Source: JAJPKE01 sp052143275
GTDB taxonomy: Bacteria > Chloroflexota > Ktedonobacteria > Ktedonobacterales > JADMIN01
Length of the DNA: 29,723 nt
Assembly (NCBI GenBank): GCA_052143275.1
Contig: JBKQTH010000412.1
Coordinates: 1 to 29,723, forward strand
Direction: 5' to 3'
Positions 1-7,965 of this stretch are shown here, one piece after another (positions within the stretch are counted from its first letter, which is position 1; each line of letters opens with the position of its first letter). The translations under genes and the position numbers were made by a program. The notes beneath the pieces are model-generated. The model was not told the origin of the DNA, made no database searches, and saw only the letters and a program-made list of their open reading frames with translations.

Positions 1-816
1 GTCCTCTTAGGACTGGACGGTGGGTTGCTATCAACGCTCACCCCCAATGAGGCGGCTGACGCCCAGCTACGGCGCTCCCAGTATCTCGCCCATGAACGGG
101 GAACAGACCTCGCCATAGTCAAGGAACTCCTCCGGCGGAAGTTCCAGGCTCAACTGGATACCATCAACGTGATGTATGCCGAGTTCTTAGACGCCCCACG
201 GGCAGGCGAGGCGCTGACCATGGCAATCAGGTGGTTCGAACTGCAGCCTCCTCCACCGTGGCTAGAGTCTATTGACATGCTGCGGACTTATGAAGGACGG
301 ACCGCTGCACAGTATTTTGGCGCCTGGCGAAGTTTCCGCGTTCGGTGGGCCAAGCAGGACCGGAATAGGATACCGCCGCACTGGCTTGGGTATGATGGAA
401 GATCGTCGCCATTGACAGCACGGTCGCTCCCACGAAAGGCCGTAGACCCCATTAACGCCTGCCTCAACTTCTCGTACGCGGTATTAGAGTCGCAGGTCCG
501 ACAGGCGCTGAACGCGCAGGGATTTGATGTCGCGTGCGGGTTCCTGCACATGGATCTCAAGGGACGTGACTCGCTGGTCTATGACCTGATGGAGCCGTTT
601 CGGGGAACCGTTGACGGCTTGGTGCTCAGATTTCTCTCGGCCCATACCCTCCACTATGGCGATATGACTAGAGTCACTGACGGCTCGTGCCGCCTGCACC
701 CGCAACTTGCCCGGGCAGTTGTCGCGGCCTGCAAGCTGCCACAGGAACCCATAGATGCCGCCGCAATTTGGCTGCGAGATACGTTACTGCACGAGAGGGG
801 AGCATCCAATGGATAA
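1..816 (+). CDS. cas1: Cas1-type CRISPR integrase (5' end outside the window)
   Basis: Cas1 is the metal-dependent DNA integrase/nuclease that inserts new spacers into CRISPR arrays, normally with Cas2. The reading frame is open back to base 1, and the first visible residues (VLLGLDGGLLSTL) fit the end of the Cas1 N-terminal beta domain, so the true start is upstream; a TTG at 25 is probably internal. The helical C-terminal domain is complete: an RRSQY segment near the start, then EGRTAAQYF, DPINACLNF and YAVLESQVRQAL. The conserved active-site glutamate is at nt 487-489 and the histidine of GFLHMD at 547-549. The acidic pair of YDLMEPFR lies 12 and 15 residues after the histidine, as in the family. 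The gene ends overlapping the start of the Bro-N gene by 8 bp, where a cas2 gene would usually follow. I see no array or other cas gene in the window. Family call is firm; the CRISPR role is not. Confidence 0.9.
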   Translation, partial: VLLGLDGGLLSTLTPNEAADAQLRRSQYLAHERGTDLAIVKELLRRKFQAQLDTINVMYAEFLDAPRAGEALTMAIRWFELQPPPPWLESIDMLRTYEGRTAAQYFGAWRSFRVRWAKQDRNRIPPHWLGYDGRSSPLTARSLPRKAVDPINACLNFSYAVLESQVRQALNAQGFDVACGFLHMDLKGRDSLVYDLMEPFRGTVDGLVLRFLSAHTLHYGDMTRVTDGSCRLHPQLARAVVAACKLPQEPIDAAAIWLRDTLLHERGASNG

Positions 817-1648
817 CGACATGGCGATAGACGTGCTGGAAGAACAAGCTGACGCTACCGTACGGCGGGCTGAGATAGACGGTATCTGGTATTTCAGTGT
901 TGTTGACGTCATTGCGCTCCTCACTGATGCACCCAAACCCCGGCAGTATTGGTTTGACATGAAACGGTATATCCAGACTGAGGGCTTTATTCAGTTGTCG
1001 GAAAAAGTCCGACAACTCAAACTTCCATCCACCGATGGCAAGCGGTATAGAACTGATGCGGCTGATGTTGAGACGATGCTGCGCATTATTCAGTCTGTCC
1101 CGTCGCCCAAAGCTGAGCCTATTAAGCTGTGGTTAGCGAAGGTTGGCGCCAAGAAATTAGAGAGGCGGCAGTACGCACCTCCTGCTCCACAGCCTAACTC
1201 AGCTATTGCCGTAGCGTGGACCACGAACAGACCAGCAGATGACGACCTCCTTGGCTGGGCAACGTTCCTGGAACGCATGGCGATAGTCTACCGTGAACAA
1301 GCAAGTCTTGAGGCACGGGTCCGGTACCTGGAACAGTCAGATAGCGCCAAACAGCAACGGCTGGATATCCTGGAGCAACGAGTAGCGCGTCTGGAGACCG
1401 ATAGCGCCACCCTACCGGAACTCTTCGAGCGCCTCATGCCGGAGAGACTGAGCCCCCTCCATCAGCAGCAGCTCCGGCGCTATGAGACAGAACTGGTGGC
1501 GGCAACCGGCTGGCACCCCAATATGGTCTATCAGGATATCCTCACCCAGTTTAGCTTCGGGTCGTTTAGTGACGCCCGGGAGTCTGACTGGGACCGGATA
1601 GCGGAGTGGTTTGAAGATCAGCTTAAACAGGCCAAGCGCAGGAGGTAG
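809..1648 (+). CDS. Bro-N / ORF6C phage-antirepressor-like protein (paralog 1)
   Basis: A 279-aa protein built like phage antirepressors. A Bro-N-type N-terminus covers residues about 15-118 (EIDGIWYFSVVDVIALLTD, then PRQYWFDMK). A predicted coiled coil follows at about 155-200, and an ORF6C-like C-terminus at about 215-272 (GWHPNMVYQDILTQFSF). Such proteins usually bind DNA or phage repressors; the role here is unknown. The ATG at 809 is chosen because it has a GAGAGGGGAG ribosome site and lies in the last codons of cas1 (ATGGATAA overlap), implying translational coupling; an in-frame start at 755 would overlap cas1 much further and has no such site. The PadR gene begins four bases after the stop. 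A collinear paralog lies at 14155-14988. The family call is good from the Bro-N pattern; the ORF6C call is weaker. Confidence 0.8.
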   Translation: MDNDMAIDVLEEQADATVRRAEIDGIWYFSVVDVIALLTDAPKPRQYWFDMKRYIQTEGFIQLSEKVRQLKLPSTDGKRYRTDAADVETMLRIIQSVPSPKAEPIKLWLAKVGAKKLERRQYAPPAPQPNSAIAVAWTTNRPADDDLLGWATFLERMAIVYREQASLEARVRYLEQSDSAKQQRLDILEQRVARLETDSATLPELFERLMPERLSPLHQQQLRRYETELVAATGWHPNMVYQDILTQFSFGSFSDARESDWDRIAEWFEDQLKQAKRRR

Positions 1649-1652
1649 GCGC

Positions 1653-1922
1653 ATGTCCAGGAAACCAGATGTAGACGTTGTCCTGCTCCAACTCCTCAAC
1701 GTCATGCCGACCCACAGCAGCGACCTGTACCGAGCGGTCTGTAATTTGGGATTTGCCTACTCCGACTCCACAGTGGTGGGAACGCATCTGCACGCACTCC
1801 AGCGGGATGGGCTGCTGGAAAGCCACTGGGAGATATACAAGAGCGGGCCACCACGGAAAGTCTATACCGTTACGGCGGAGGGTATTGCCTACTTGCGGCG
1901 GAAAGCAGGGAATTTCCAATAA
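1653..1922 (+). CDS. Small PadR-family winged-helix regulator
   Basis: An 89-aa protein with the PadR fold pattern: an initial helix (VVLLQLLNVMPTHSSDLYRAV), a recognition region with TVVGTHLHALQRDGLLES, and the wing (SGPPRKVYTVTAEGIAYL). PadR proteins are small dimeric repressors; this one lacks the long C-terminal helix of larger members, so it is essentially the DNA-binding domain alone. The ATG at 1653 sits behind AGGAGGT and directly after the Bro-N stop, so cas1, the Bro-N gene and this gene look like one transcript. It may regulate that operon, but no operator is visible because the operon promoter is outside the window. At 89 residues it is close to the size of Cas2, but its sequence reads as PadR, not Cas2. 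Confidence 0.8.
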   Translation: MSRKPDVDVVLLQLLNVMPTHSSDLYRAVCNLGFAYSDSTVVGTHLHALQRDGLLESHWEIYKSGPPRKVYTVTAEGIAYLRRKAGNFQ

Positions 1923-2049
1923 CGTAGCGTCTGTAAGCTGACATCCAACCTGCCCCAACAGGCGGACGGCCCTAACCATGATCCTGTAAGGGGCACCACC
2001 TCATAGGATGCCCTCGCCTTGCTTGTCTTTGGAATTGTTGCGATTCCGG

Positions 2050-3117
2050 TCATGGTTGATAGGCTTGCCGGCGCCTACTGCGCAGTTCCACCACCTTGGC
2101 TTCTGCCGGACCAATGACTGTCTCTTGGATGGAGGTGAGCAACTCTTCCTGGGAGTTGTACCGATGCACCGGCAGCACCCACTCATAGGGCCAGTAATCC
2201 TTGTACATTGCCCAGAGCTCATGACCGAGCTCTATGATGGGCTGCACGGGGACAATGACTGTTGGGACAATAGCATCTAGCTCTTGGGGGATACTGCTGG
2301 GCAGTGTCAGGTCAGCGATAATAAACCGCGCCATGCGAGCCAGCAGGGTGACGGTTTCGGTGTAGCTTTGGTCGCTGGGTTTGTCAAAGTCAAAGACCAC
2401 TGGAAGATAGTTGTGCTTGCGTAACTCATCGCGCAAGGCGTCCAGCACCGCTTTACGCTCAGTGGTGAACCGTCCCAAGATCAACACAACCTTACTGGTG
2501 ATGGTGTCGATGACCTGGCGTAGCTTCTCATTATGCAGCATGAGATACAGGAACTGAGCCACTTCCAAGTTATCAACGGTGATGGCTGGTTCATCATCTG
2601 GCGTGATGCGGAGATTGACTTGCACCGTCGTCTCATCTACTTTCAAATCCCAAGCCGCGACCCCAAACACGGTGCAATCTGTCAAGTTTGCCCCACATAA
2701 GTTGGTGCGGGTGCAAATAGCCTGATTCAAATCTGCTCTACCCAGATCCGCCCTAGTGAGATTCGCTACGCTGAAGTTTGCACCAAAGAGACGTGCATTG
2801 CGGAGATCTGCTCCACTCAGATCTGCCCAGGTTAGAATTGCCCTACTAAGATTTACTCCTGTAAGATGTGCCCCGCTGAGATTTGTGCCACTAAGGTCTG
2901 CCCCGCTCAGATTCGCGCCACTAAGGTCTGCCCCGCTCAGATTCGCCCCAGTGAAATTCGCTCGGAGGAAGTGTGCTCCTGATAGATCTGCTCTGCTCAG
3001 GTCTGCCTCAGTCAGATCAATCGTTATTGCAGGGTGTTCGTTGCGCCACAGATTCCACGTTTGCACACTCTCACGCAAGGTAGCCACTTGCCACGCCTTG
3101 TCATAGGACTCTGCCAC
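2050..3117 (-). CDS. Pentapeptide-repeat protein with C-terminal TIR-like domain
   Basis: A 355-aa protein starting at GTG (complement of 3115-3117) behind an excellent AAGGAGGT site. Residues 1-35 form a short helical leader. Residues about 36-150 are roughly 23 pentapeptide repeats of the A(D/N)LSG type, which fold as a right-handed quadrilateral beta helix. Residues about 208-345 form an alpha/beta domain beginning KVVLILGRFTTERK, with a central TETVTLLARMARFIIADLT. This tail recurs on pentapeptide proteins of cyanobacteria and Chloroflexota and resembles TIR-like or nucleotide-binding sensor domains. It is convergent with the Cas1 operon and divergent from hsdR, within the defence island, which suggests a defence or signalling role. 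The enzymatic activity of the tail is not established, and I cannot point to a certain catalytic glutamate. Confidence 0.8.
   Translation of the reverse strand: MAESYDKAWQVATLRESVQTWNLWRNEHPAITIDLTEADLSRADLSGAHFLRANFTGANLSGADLSGANLSGADLSGTNLSGAHLTGVNLSRAILTWADLSGADLRNARLFGANFSVANLTRADLGRADLNQAICTRTNLCGANLTDCTVFGVAAWDLKVDETTVQVNLRITPDDEPAITVDNLEVAQFLYLMLHNEKLRQVIDTITSKVVLILGRFTTERKAVLDALRDELRKHNYLPVVFDFDKPSDQSYTETVTLLARMARFIIADLTLPSSIPQELDAIVPTVIVPVQPIIELGHELWAMYKDYWPYEWVLPVHRYNSQEELLTSIQETVIGPAEAKVVELRSRRRQAYQP
2887..2946. repeat. Exact 30-bp tandem duplication within the pentapeptide repeats
   Basis: Positions 2887-2916 and 2917-2946 are identical 30-mers (beginning GCCACTAAGG and ending CAGATTCGC). 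Each encodes two pentapeptides on the minus strand. Exact identity in an array of otherwise diverged 15-bp units points to a recent unequal duplication that keeps frame. Confidence 0.9.
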
Positions 3118-3475
3118 GAGGCTACCTCCTTACTACCAAGCAGCAGGCATCGCCAGAACTCCTGCTGCCATAGCGGGTGTTGATCTGCTTGCATGATACG
3201 TCGGCATTCTGCAGGTAGCAACGGCACCCGGAGAACGTCTGAAACCAAGCGATAGGCTGGGAAATCTACACCAATAATTGCTGCGTTGCAACCTGGTGAC
3301 CTTGCCCATGCGTTAAGAGTATCCAGACATGACATTTCAGAAGTACTAGCTTGGATGGTCGAACTGGCCCAGCTTACTTGTTCACAATGCACCTGGAGCG
3401 TATGCTTGCAGTGGAAAATAACGAGGCGTGGTCGCCAGTTCGTGCCTCCCACGTCACAGGAAGGAGTAAGCCGCT
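3118..3475. other. Divergent intergenic region between the pentapeptide gene and hsdR
   Basis: This 358-bp stretch should carry promoters in both directions. It holds the ribosome sites of both flanking genes (AAGGAGGT on the minus strand near 3125, GGAAGGAG on the plus strand near 3460). Two weak open frames cross it. One is a minus-strand frame with an ATG at 3335 that runs into the pentapeptide gene out of frame. The other is a plus-strand frame from a TTG at 3286 containing ITRRGRQF, which faintly resembles a winged-helix end. Neither has a ribosome site. A degraded or very small gene is possible. Confidence 0.4.
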
Positions 3476-6274
3476 ATGCTCACGCCCGAGCAACTGGCCC
3501 GACAGCAGGTTGACGCCCTGCTGGAGCAGGCTGGATGGGTGGTGCAAGATCGGCAGAGCTTCAACCTGGGCGCAGCTAGAGGTGTCGCGGTGCGCGAGTT
3601 CGCAACGGAGGCCGGACCCGCCGATTACCTGCTCTTCGTGGACCGGCAGGCCGTAGGTGTTATCGAGGCGAAGAAAGCCGGTACCACGCTCTCTGGCGTG
3701 GAAACCCAAAGCACCAAGTACCGCACTGGATTGCCTCCGCATCTCCCAGCAGCGCGGCTCCCGCTGCCGTTTGCCTATGAGACCACTGGTATCGAAACGC
3801 GCTTCACAAGTACCTTGGATCCTGATCCCCGCAGCCGGCAGGTCTTCGCGTTCCACCAGCCAAACACGCTCGCTGAGTGGATGGAGCAAGCTCCGGATGG
3901 CCTGCCGAGTGACCAGAACCACACCCTGCGCGCCCGGCTTCGCCATATGCCGTCGCTGCCCAGAGAAGGTCTGCGCGACTGCCAGGTGGAGGCGATTACC
4001 CATCTGGAGCAGTCCTTCGCGGCCAATCGACCTCGTGCCCTGGTTCAGATGGCCACCGGCAGCGGCAAGACCTACACCGCCGTCAGCAGTATCTACCGGC
4101 TCATCACCCACGGAGGCGCCAGGCGCGTGCTCTTTCTGGTCGACCGAGCCAATCTGGGACGGCAGACGCTCACCGAATTTCGCCAGTATGTCACCCCCGA
4201 CGACGGACGCAAGTTCACCGAGCTCTACCTCGTGCAGCACCTCCAGTCCAATCGGCTGGATCCGGCAGCTCGGGTAGTGATCACGACTATCCAACGGCTC
4301 TACTCGCTGCTTTCCGGAGAGCCCGACTTCAATCCAGAGAATGAAGAAGGCTCGCTCTTCGATGCCGGCGCAGCACTGGCCGATCAGCCACCCAAGGAAG
4401 TGCGCTATAACCCGGCCATTCCCATCGAGACGTTCGACGTCATTATCACCGATGAATGTCACCGCTCCATCTACAACCTGTGGCGCGGGGTGCTGGAGTA
4501 CTTTGATGCCTTCATTGTCGGGCTGACGGCCACGCCCAATAAAGCTACCTTTGGCTTCTTCCGGGGCAATCTGGTGATGGAGTATGGGCATGATCGGGCG
4601 GTGGCCGATGGTGTGAATGTGGATTACGAGGTGTACCGCATCCGTACCGCCATCACCGAGCACGGCAGTACCATCGAGAAGGGGGAATGGGTAGACCGGC
4701 GTGACAAGCAGACCCGCGCCGTGCGCTGGGAGCAGTTGGACGACAACTTGGGCTATAGTGGCGCCGATCTGGACCGGGCCGTGGTTGCCGCTGACCAAAT
4801 ACGGACGGTGCTGCGGGCCTTCAAAGAGGCCCTGCCTGAGCTTTTCCCAGGCCGCACCGAGGTGCCCAAGACCCTTATCTTCGCCAAGGATGACAGTCAT
4901 GCCGAGGATATCGTCCAGGCAGTTCGCGACATCTTCGGACGGGGTAATGAGTTCTGCCAGAAGATCACCTACCGGACCACCGGAGCCAAACCAGAGGATC
5001 TCATCCATAACTTCCGGAACAGCTTCTACCCGCGCATCGCGGTCACCGTGGACATGATTGCCACCGGAACTGATATCCGGCCCCTGGAGGTGCTGCTTTT
5101 CATGCGCATGGTCAAGAGCCAGGGCTTCTTCGAGCAGATGAAAGGGCGAGGTACTCGCACTATTTCTGACACGGATTTTCAGAGTGTGACTACAGATGCC
5201 CGGAGCAAGACCCACTTTGTGCTAGTCGATGCGGTGGGGGTCTGTGAGCAGTTCAAGACCGATGACCCGCCACTGGAGCGCAAGCGTTCGGTATCCTTCG
5301 CCAAGCTGTTGGAGGCAGTAGCTCTGGGCGTCCACGATGACGACACGCTCTCCAGTCTGGCCGGGCGCCTGGGACGGCTCGCCACGCGGGTCACGCCCCA
5401 GGAGGCAGCCGCCATAACTGATGCGGCAGGCGGACAGAGCATCCGGGATCTAGCTCAAGGGCTGGTGGCAGCGCTCGACCCCGACCGGCAGAGCGAGGTA
5501 GCAGAGGCTGCTACCGGTCAGCAGGAACCAGACGAGCGTGCCCTCAAGGAGGCGGCAAAGCGGCTTGCCCAGGAGGCAGCTCGACCGTTCGATAATCCTA
5601 TGCTGCGGAACCTCTTAGCCAGCGCACAGCGACGGGACGAGCAGGTCATTGACACCGTGACCATCGATACGGTGCTCTCGTCCGGGCGCGATGAGCAGGC
5701 CAGGGAACGAGCACGCCAGGTGGTCGGAAGTTTCCGGGCCTACATCGAGGAACATCGAGACGAGATCACCGCGCTTCAGGTGCTCTATAGCCGCCCACGG
5801 CACGCGCCGTTGCAGTTCCGTGAGGTGAAGCAACTGGCTGAAGCCATCAAGGCACCGCCGCTGGGGCTCACGACCGATGTGTTGTGGCAGGCGTATGCGC
5901 AGCTGGACCACGACCGCGTACACGGCGTGAAGGGACAGCGGATGCTCACTGACCTGGTGACGCTGGTGCGCTACACTCTGGAGCGGGACCAGAATCGAGA
6001 GGCCACGCTGGAGCCGTACGGCGACCTCGTGCGGACGCGATTTGCCGGTTGGCTTGCTGAACAGGAGTGGCGACGTGGTCAAGCCTTCACCCCGGAGCAG
6101 CGCCAGTGGTTGGACATGATACGAGACCATGTGGCAGCATCGCTCACCATCGAGCAGGGAGACTTCGAGTATGAGCCGTTCAGCCAGCGTGGTGGGCTGG
6201 GTCGGGCGTATCAACTGTTCGGGACGGAACTGAGCGGTATCCTGGGCGAACTGAATGAGAGGCTGGCCGCATGA
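3476..6274 (+). CDS. hsdR: Type I restriction endonuclease subunit R (HsdR)
   Basis: A 932-aa motor and nuclease subunit of a type I restriction-modification complex; with HsdM and HsdS it translocates and cuts DNA lacking the host methylation mark. The N-terminal PD-(D/E)xK nuclease shows D50, then E64-A-K66, followed by QSTKY. The superfamily 2 helicase carries Walker A MATGSGKT (192-199), the DECH box (326-329), GLTATP (349-354) and a late QMKGRGTRT motif VI. The rest is the helical C-terminus typical of EcoEI-like HsdR, which contacts the methylase. The ATG at 3476 follows GGAAGGAGTAAGCC. It overlaps hsdS by the four bases ATGA, so R and S are coupled. The gene order R-S-M is less usual than R-M-S. 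All motifs look intact, so an active enzyme is likely. Confidence 0.96.
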   Translation: MLTPEQLARQQVDALLEQAGWVVQDRQSFNLGAARGVAVREFATEAGPADYLLFVDRQAVGVIEAKKAGTTLSGVETQSTKYRTGLPPHLPAARLPLPFAYETTGIETRFTSTLDPDPRSRQVFAFHQPNTLAEWMEQAPDGLPSDQNHTLRARLRHMPSLPREGLRDCQVEAITHLEQSFAANRPRALVQMATGSGKTYTAVSSIYRLITHGGARRVLFLVDRANLGRQTLTEFRQYVTPDDGRKFTELYLVQHLQSNRLDPAARVVITTIQRLYSLLSGEPDFNPENEEGSLFDAGAALADQPPKEVRYNPAIPIETFDVIITDECHRSIYNLWRGVLEYFDAFIVGLTATPNKATFGFFRGNLVMEYGHDRAVADGVNVDYEVYRIRTAITEHGSTIEKGEWVDRRDKQTRAVRWEQLDDNLGYSGADLDRAVVAADQIRTVLRAFKEALPELFPGRTEVPKTLIFAKDDSHAEDIVQAVRDIFGRGNEFCQKITYRTTGAKPEDLIHNFRNSFYPRIAVTVDMIATGTDIRPLEVLLFMRMVKSQGFFEQMKGRGTRTISDTDFQSVTTDARSKTHFVLVDAVGVCEQFKTDDPPLERKRSVSFAKLLEAVALGVHDDDTLSSLAGRLGRLATRVTPQEAAAITDAAGGQSIRDLAQGLVAALDPDRQSEVAEAATGQQEPDERALKEAAKRLAQEAARPFDNPMLRNLLASAQRRDEQVIDTVTIDTVLSSGRDEQARERARQVVGSFRAYIEEHRDEITALQVLYSRPRHAPLQFREVKQLAEAIKAPPLGLTTDVLWQAYAQLDHDRVHGVKGQRMLTDLVTLVRYTLERDQNREATLEPYGDLVRTRFAGWLAEQEWRRGQAFTPEQRQWLDMIRDHVAASLTIEQGDFEYEPFSQRGGLGRAYQLFGTELSGILGELNERLAA

Positions 6275-7944
6275 GTGACGGGAAGAACAGAGTCAGCGTT
6301 GGTCTTGCCCATTTGCCAGTCGGATGGGCAACCGCCAGCCTCGGCCAGCTTATAGCATCTGACGGTATCTTCATTGACGGTGATTGGGTCGAAAGTAAGG
6401 ACCAAGACCCTCTAGGAGATGTGAGGCTTGTTCAGCTTGCGGATGTAGGGGATGGACAATATCGTAATAGGTCTGCACGCTTTTTAACCTCGGAGAAGGC
6501 TGGTGAACTGGGGTGCACGTACCTTAATGAGGGGGATATTCTAATTGCCCGTATGCCTGACCCTCTAGGAAGAGCGTGTATTTTCCCTGGTGATGCTAAG
6601 GCTGCCGTCACCGTTGTAGATGCATGTATCATGCGTGCCGGTTCAAGTGGTGTCGACCATCATTGGCTGATGCACACAATAAATTCGCCTGCTTTTCGTG
6701 AAACAATAGCTAGCTTACAAAGTGGTACTACCCGCCAGCGTATTTCGAGAAGCAATCTCGCGCTCATTGAATTTCCTCTGCCACCTCTCGCCGAACAACA
6801 CCGCATCGTCGCCGCCATTGAGCAGCAGTTCACTCGACTGGATGCTGGTGTCGCAGTGCTCAAACAGGCGCAGACGGCGCTTAAACGCTACCGAGCCAGT
6901 GTGCTCAAGGCTGCCGTCGAAGGCCAGCTAACCGAGCAGTGGCGTGCGGAGCATCCCGACACCGAGCCAGCGTCGCAGCTGCTGGCATGTATCCTGGCCG
7001 AGCGCCGTGCCCGCTGGGAAACTGATCTGCGAGCCACTGGTAAAGATCCGGCAAAGGCACACCATGATGAGCCGGAAGCGCTGGGTATGATGAGTCTGCC
7101 TACTTTGCCTGAGGGCTGGGTGTGGACTACAGTGGAGCAGTTGGGAGACTCTACTGAGCAGGCTGTGTTGACAGGGCCGTTTGGATCAAATCTCGGCCGA
7201 GATGATTTTATCGCTGAAGGTGTGCCAGTACTGACAATTGGTTGTCTTACTGACGAGGGTCTAAGCCTGGACAAGGCGCTCTTTGTCTCTAGCGAAAAAG
7301 CTAGTGAGCTAGAGCGGTACATGGTGAAGCCAGGCGACGTGCTTTTCTCGCGAATGGCTTCTGTTGGACGTGCAGGTATGGTGCCCAGCTCACTCGAAAG
7401 CGCTCTGATAAACTATCATCTTATGCGGCTACGATTGGCAAATTGGGTAATCGCTCCGTCATTCTTCATCTTCTACGCGCGGGGTTCGAGCACCGTCGTT
7501 GATTATCTCCGCGAAGTGAATCATGGTGCCACACGAGATGGGATAAACACGGGACAACTCCTTGGGATGCCAGTAGCACTGCCACCACTCGCCGAGCAAG
7601 TCCAGATTGTAGCTGAGGTGGAGCAGAGAATCTCTGTGATTGGTGAGCTAGAGGCCACCATAGAAACACAACTCAAGCGTGCCAACCGGCTACGGCAAAG
7701 TATCCTGGAGCGGGCTTTCGCCGGCCAGCTGGTGCCACAAAACCCAACTGATGAGCCAGCCGGCGTACTACTGGAATGCATCCAAGCGGAACGGGCAGCT
7801 GTCCCGAACAGGCGGGAACCAGGACTTAGGAACGGTCACGGTTTCGCCGAGACGCTGGTACAGCAGCAGACTGCCACAGCCACCGCACCCGTACAGCCAA
7901 TCTCAGTCCAGCAAGGTCGCCTCTGGGAATCAGATTGCCTCTAG
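6271..7944 (+). CDS. hsdS: Type I restriction specificity subunit S (HsdS)
   Basis: A 557-aa specificity subunit that reads a bipartite target. It has two target-recognition domains, roughly residues 14-165 and 265-432. Each is followed by a conserved helical spacer opened by LPPLAEQ (170-176 and 437-443), and the two spacers end in related sequences (ASVLKAAVEGQLTEQW and QSILERAFAGQLVPQN). The halves are therefore internal repeats, as usual. The first recognition domain (about nt 6360-6770) is visibly more AT-rich than its neighbours, with different codon use, consistent with domain exchange between strains. The extra segment between the halves (about 225-262) holds the link to the second recognition domain. 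The start overlaps the hsdR stop, and hsdM follows after 21 bp with its own ribosome site. Confidence 0.95.
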   Translation: MSDGKNRVSVGLAHLPVGWATASLGQLIASDGIFIDGDWVESKDQDPLGDVRLVQLADVGDGQYRNRSARFLTSEKAGELGCTYLNEGDILIARMPDPLGRACIFPGDAKAAVTVVDACIMRAGSSGVDHHWLMHTINSPAFRETIASLQSGTTRQRISRSNLALIEFPLPPLAEQHRIVAAIEQQFTRLDAGVAVLKQAQTALKRYRASVLKAAVEGQLTEQWRAEHPDTEPASQLLACILAERRARWETDLRATGKDPAKAHHDEPEALGMMSLPTLPEGWVWTTVEQLGDSTEQAVLTGPFGSNLGRDDFIAEGVPVLTIGCLTDEGLSLDKALFVSSEKASELERYMVKPGDVLFSRMASVGRAGMVPSSLESALINYHLMRLRLANWVIAPSFFIFYARGSSTVVDYLREVNHGATRDGINTGQLLGMPVALPPLAEQVQIVAEVEQRISVIGELEATIETQLKRANRLRQSILERAFAGQLVPQNPTDEPAGVLLECIQAERAAVPNRREPGLRNGHGFAETLVQQQTATATAPVQPISVQQGRLWESDCL

Positions 7945-7965
7945 ATCGCAAAAGGAGTACATGGC

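Noticed and set aside
1653..1922. The possibility that the 89-aa gene after the Bro-N gene is Cas2
   Set aside because: Size is similar, but the recognition helix and GPPRKVYTVTAEG wing are PadR features, and the Cas2 beta-alpha-beta start with its Asp is not seen.
2740..3010. Regular short repeats that could suggest a CRISPR array
   Set aside because: The 15-bp period is continuous without spacers and encodes pentapeptide repeats; it is coding repeat, not an array. No array was seen elsewhere in the window.
3024..3452. Minus-strand frame upstream of the pentapeptide gene
   Set aside because: It runs out of frame into the pentapeptide gene, whose own start has a far better ribosome site; no ribosome site of its own was seen.
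3286..3513. Short plus-strand frame with an ITRRGRQF ending, possibly a winged-helix remnant
   Set aside because: TTG start without ribosome site, overlap with the hsdR start, and too little similarity to claim a gene.
3374..5215. 613-codon open frame on the minus strand opposite hsdR
   Set aside because: It is antisense to the well-supported hsdR helicase motifs, has no recognisable domain, and fits a codon-bias shadow.
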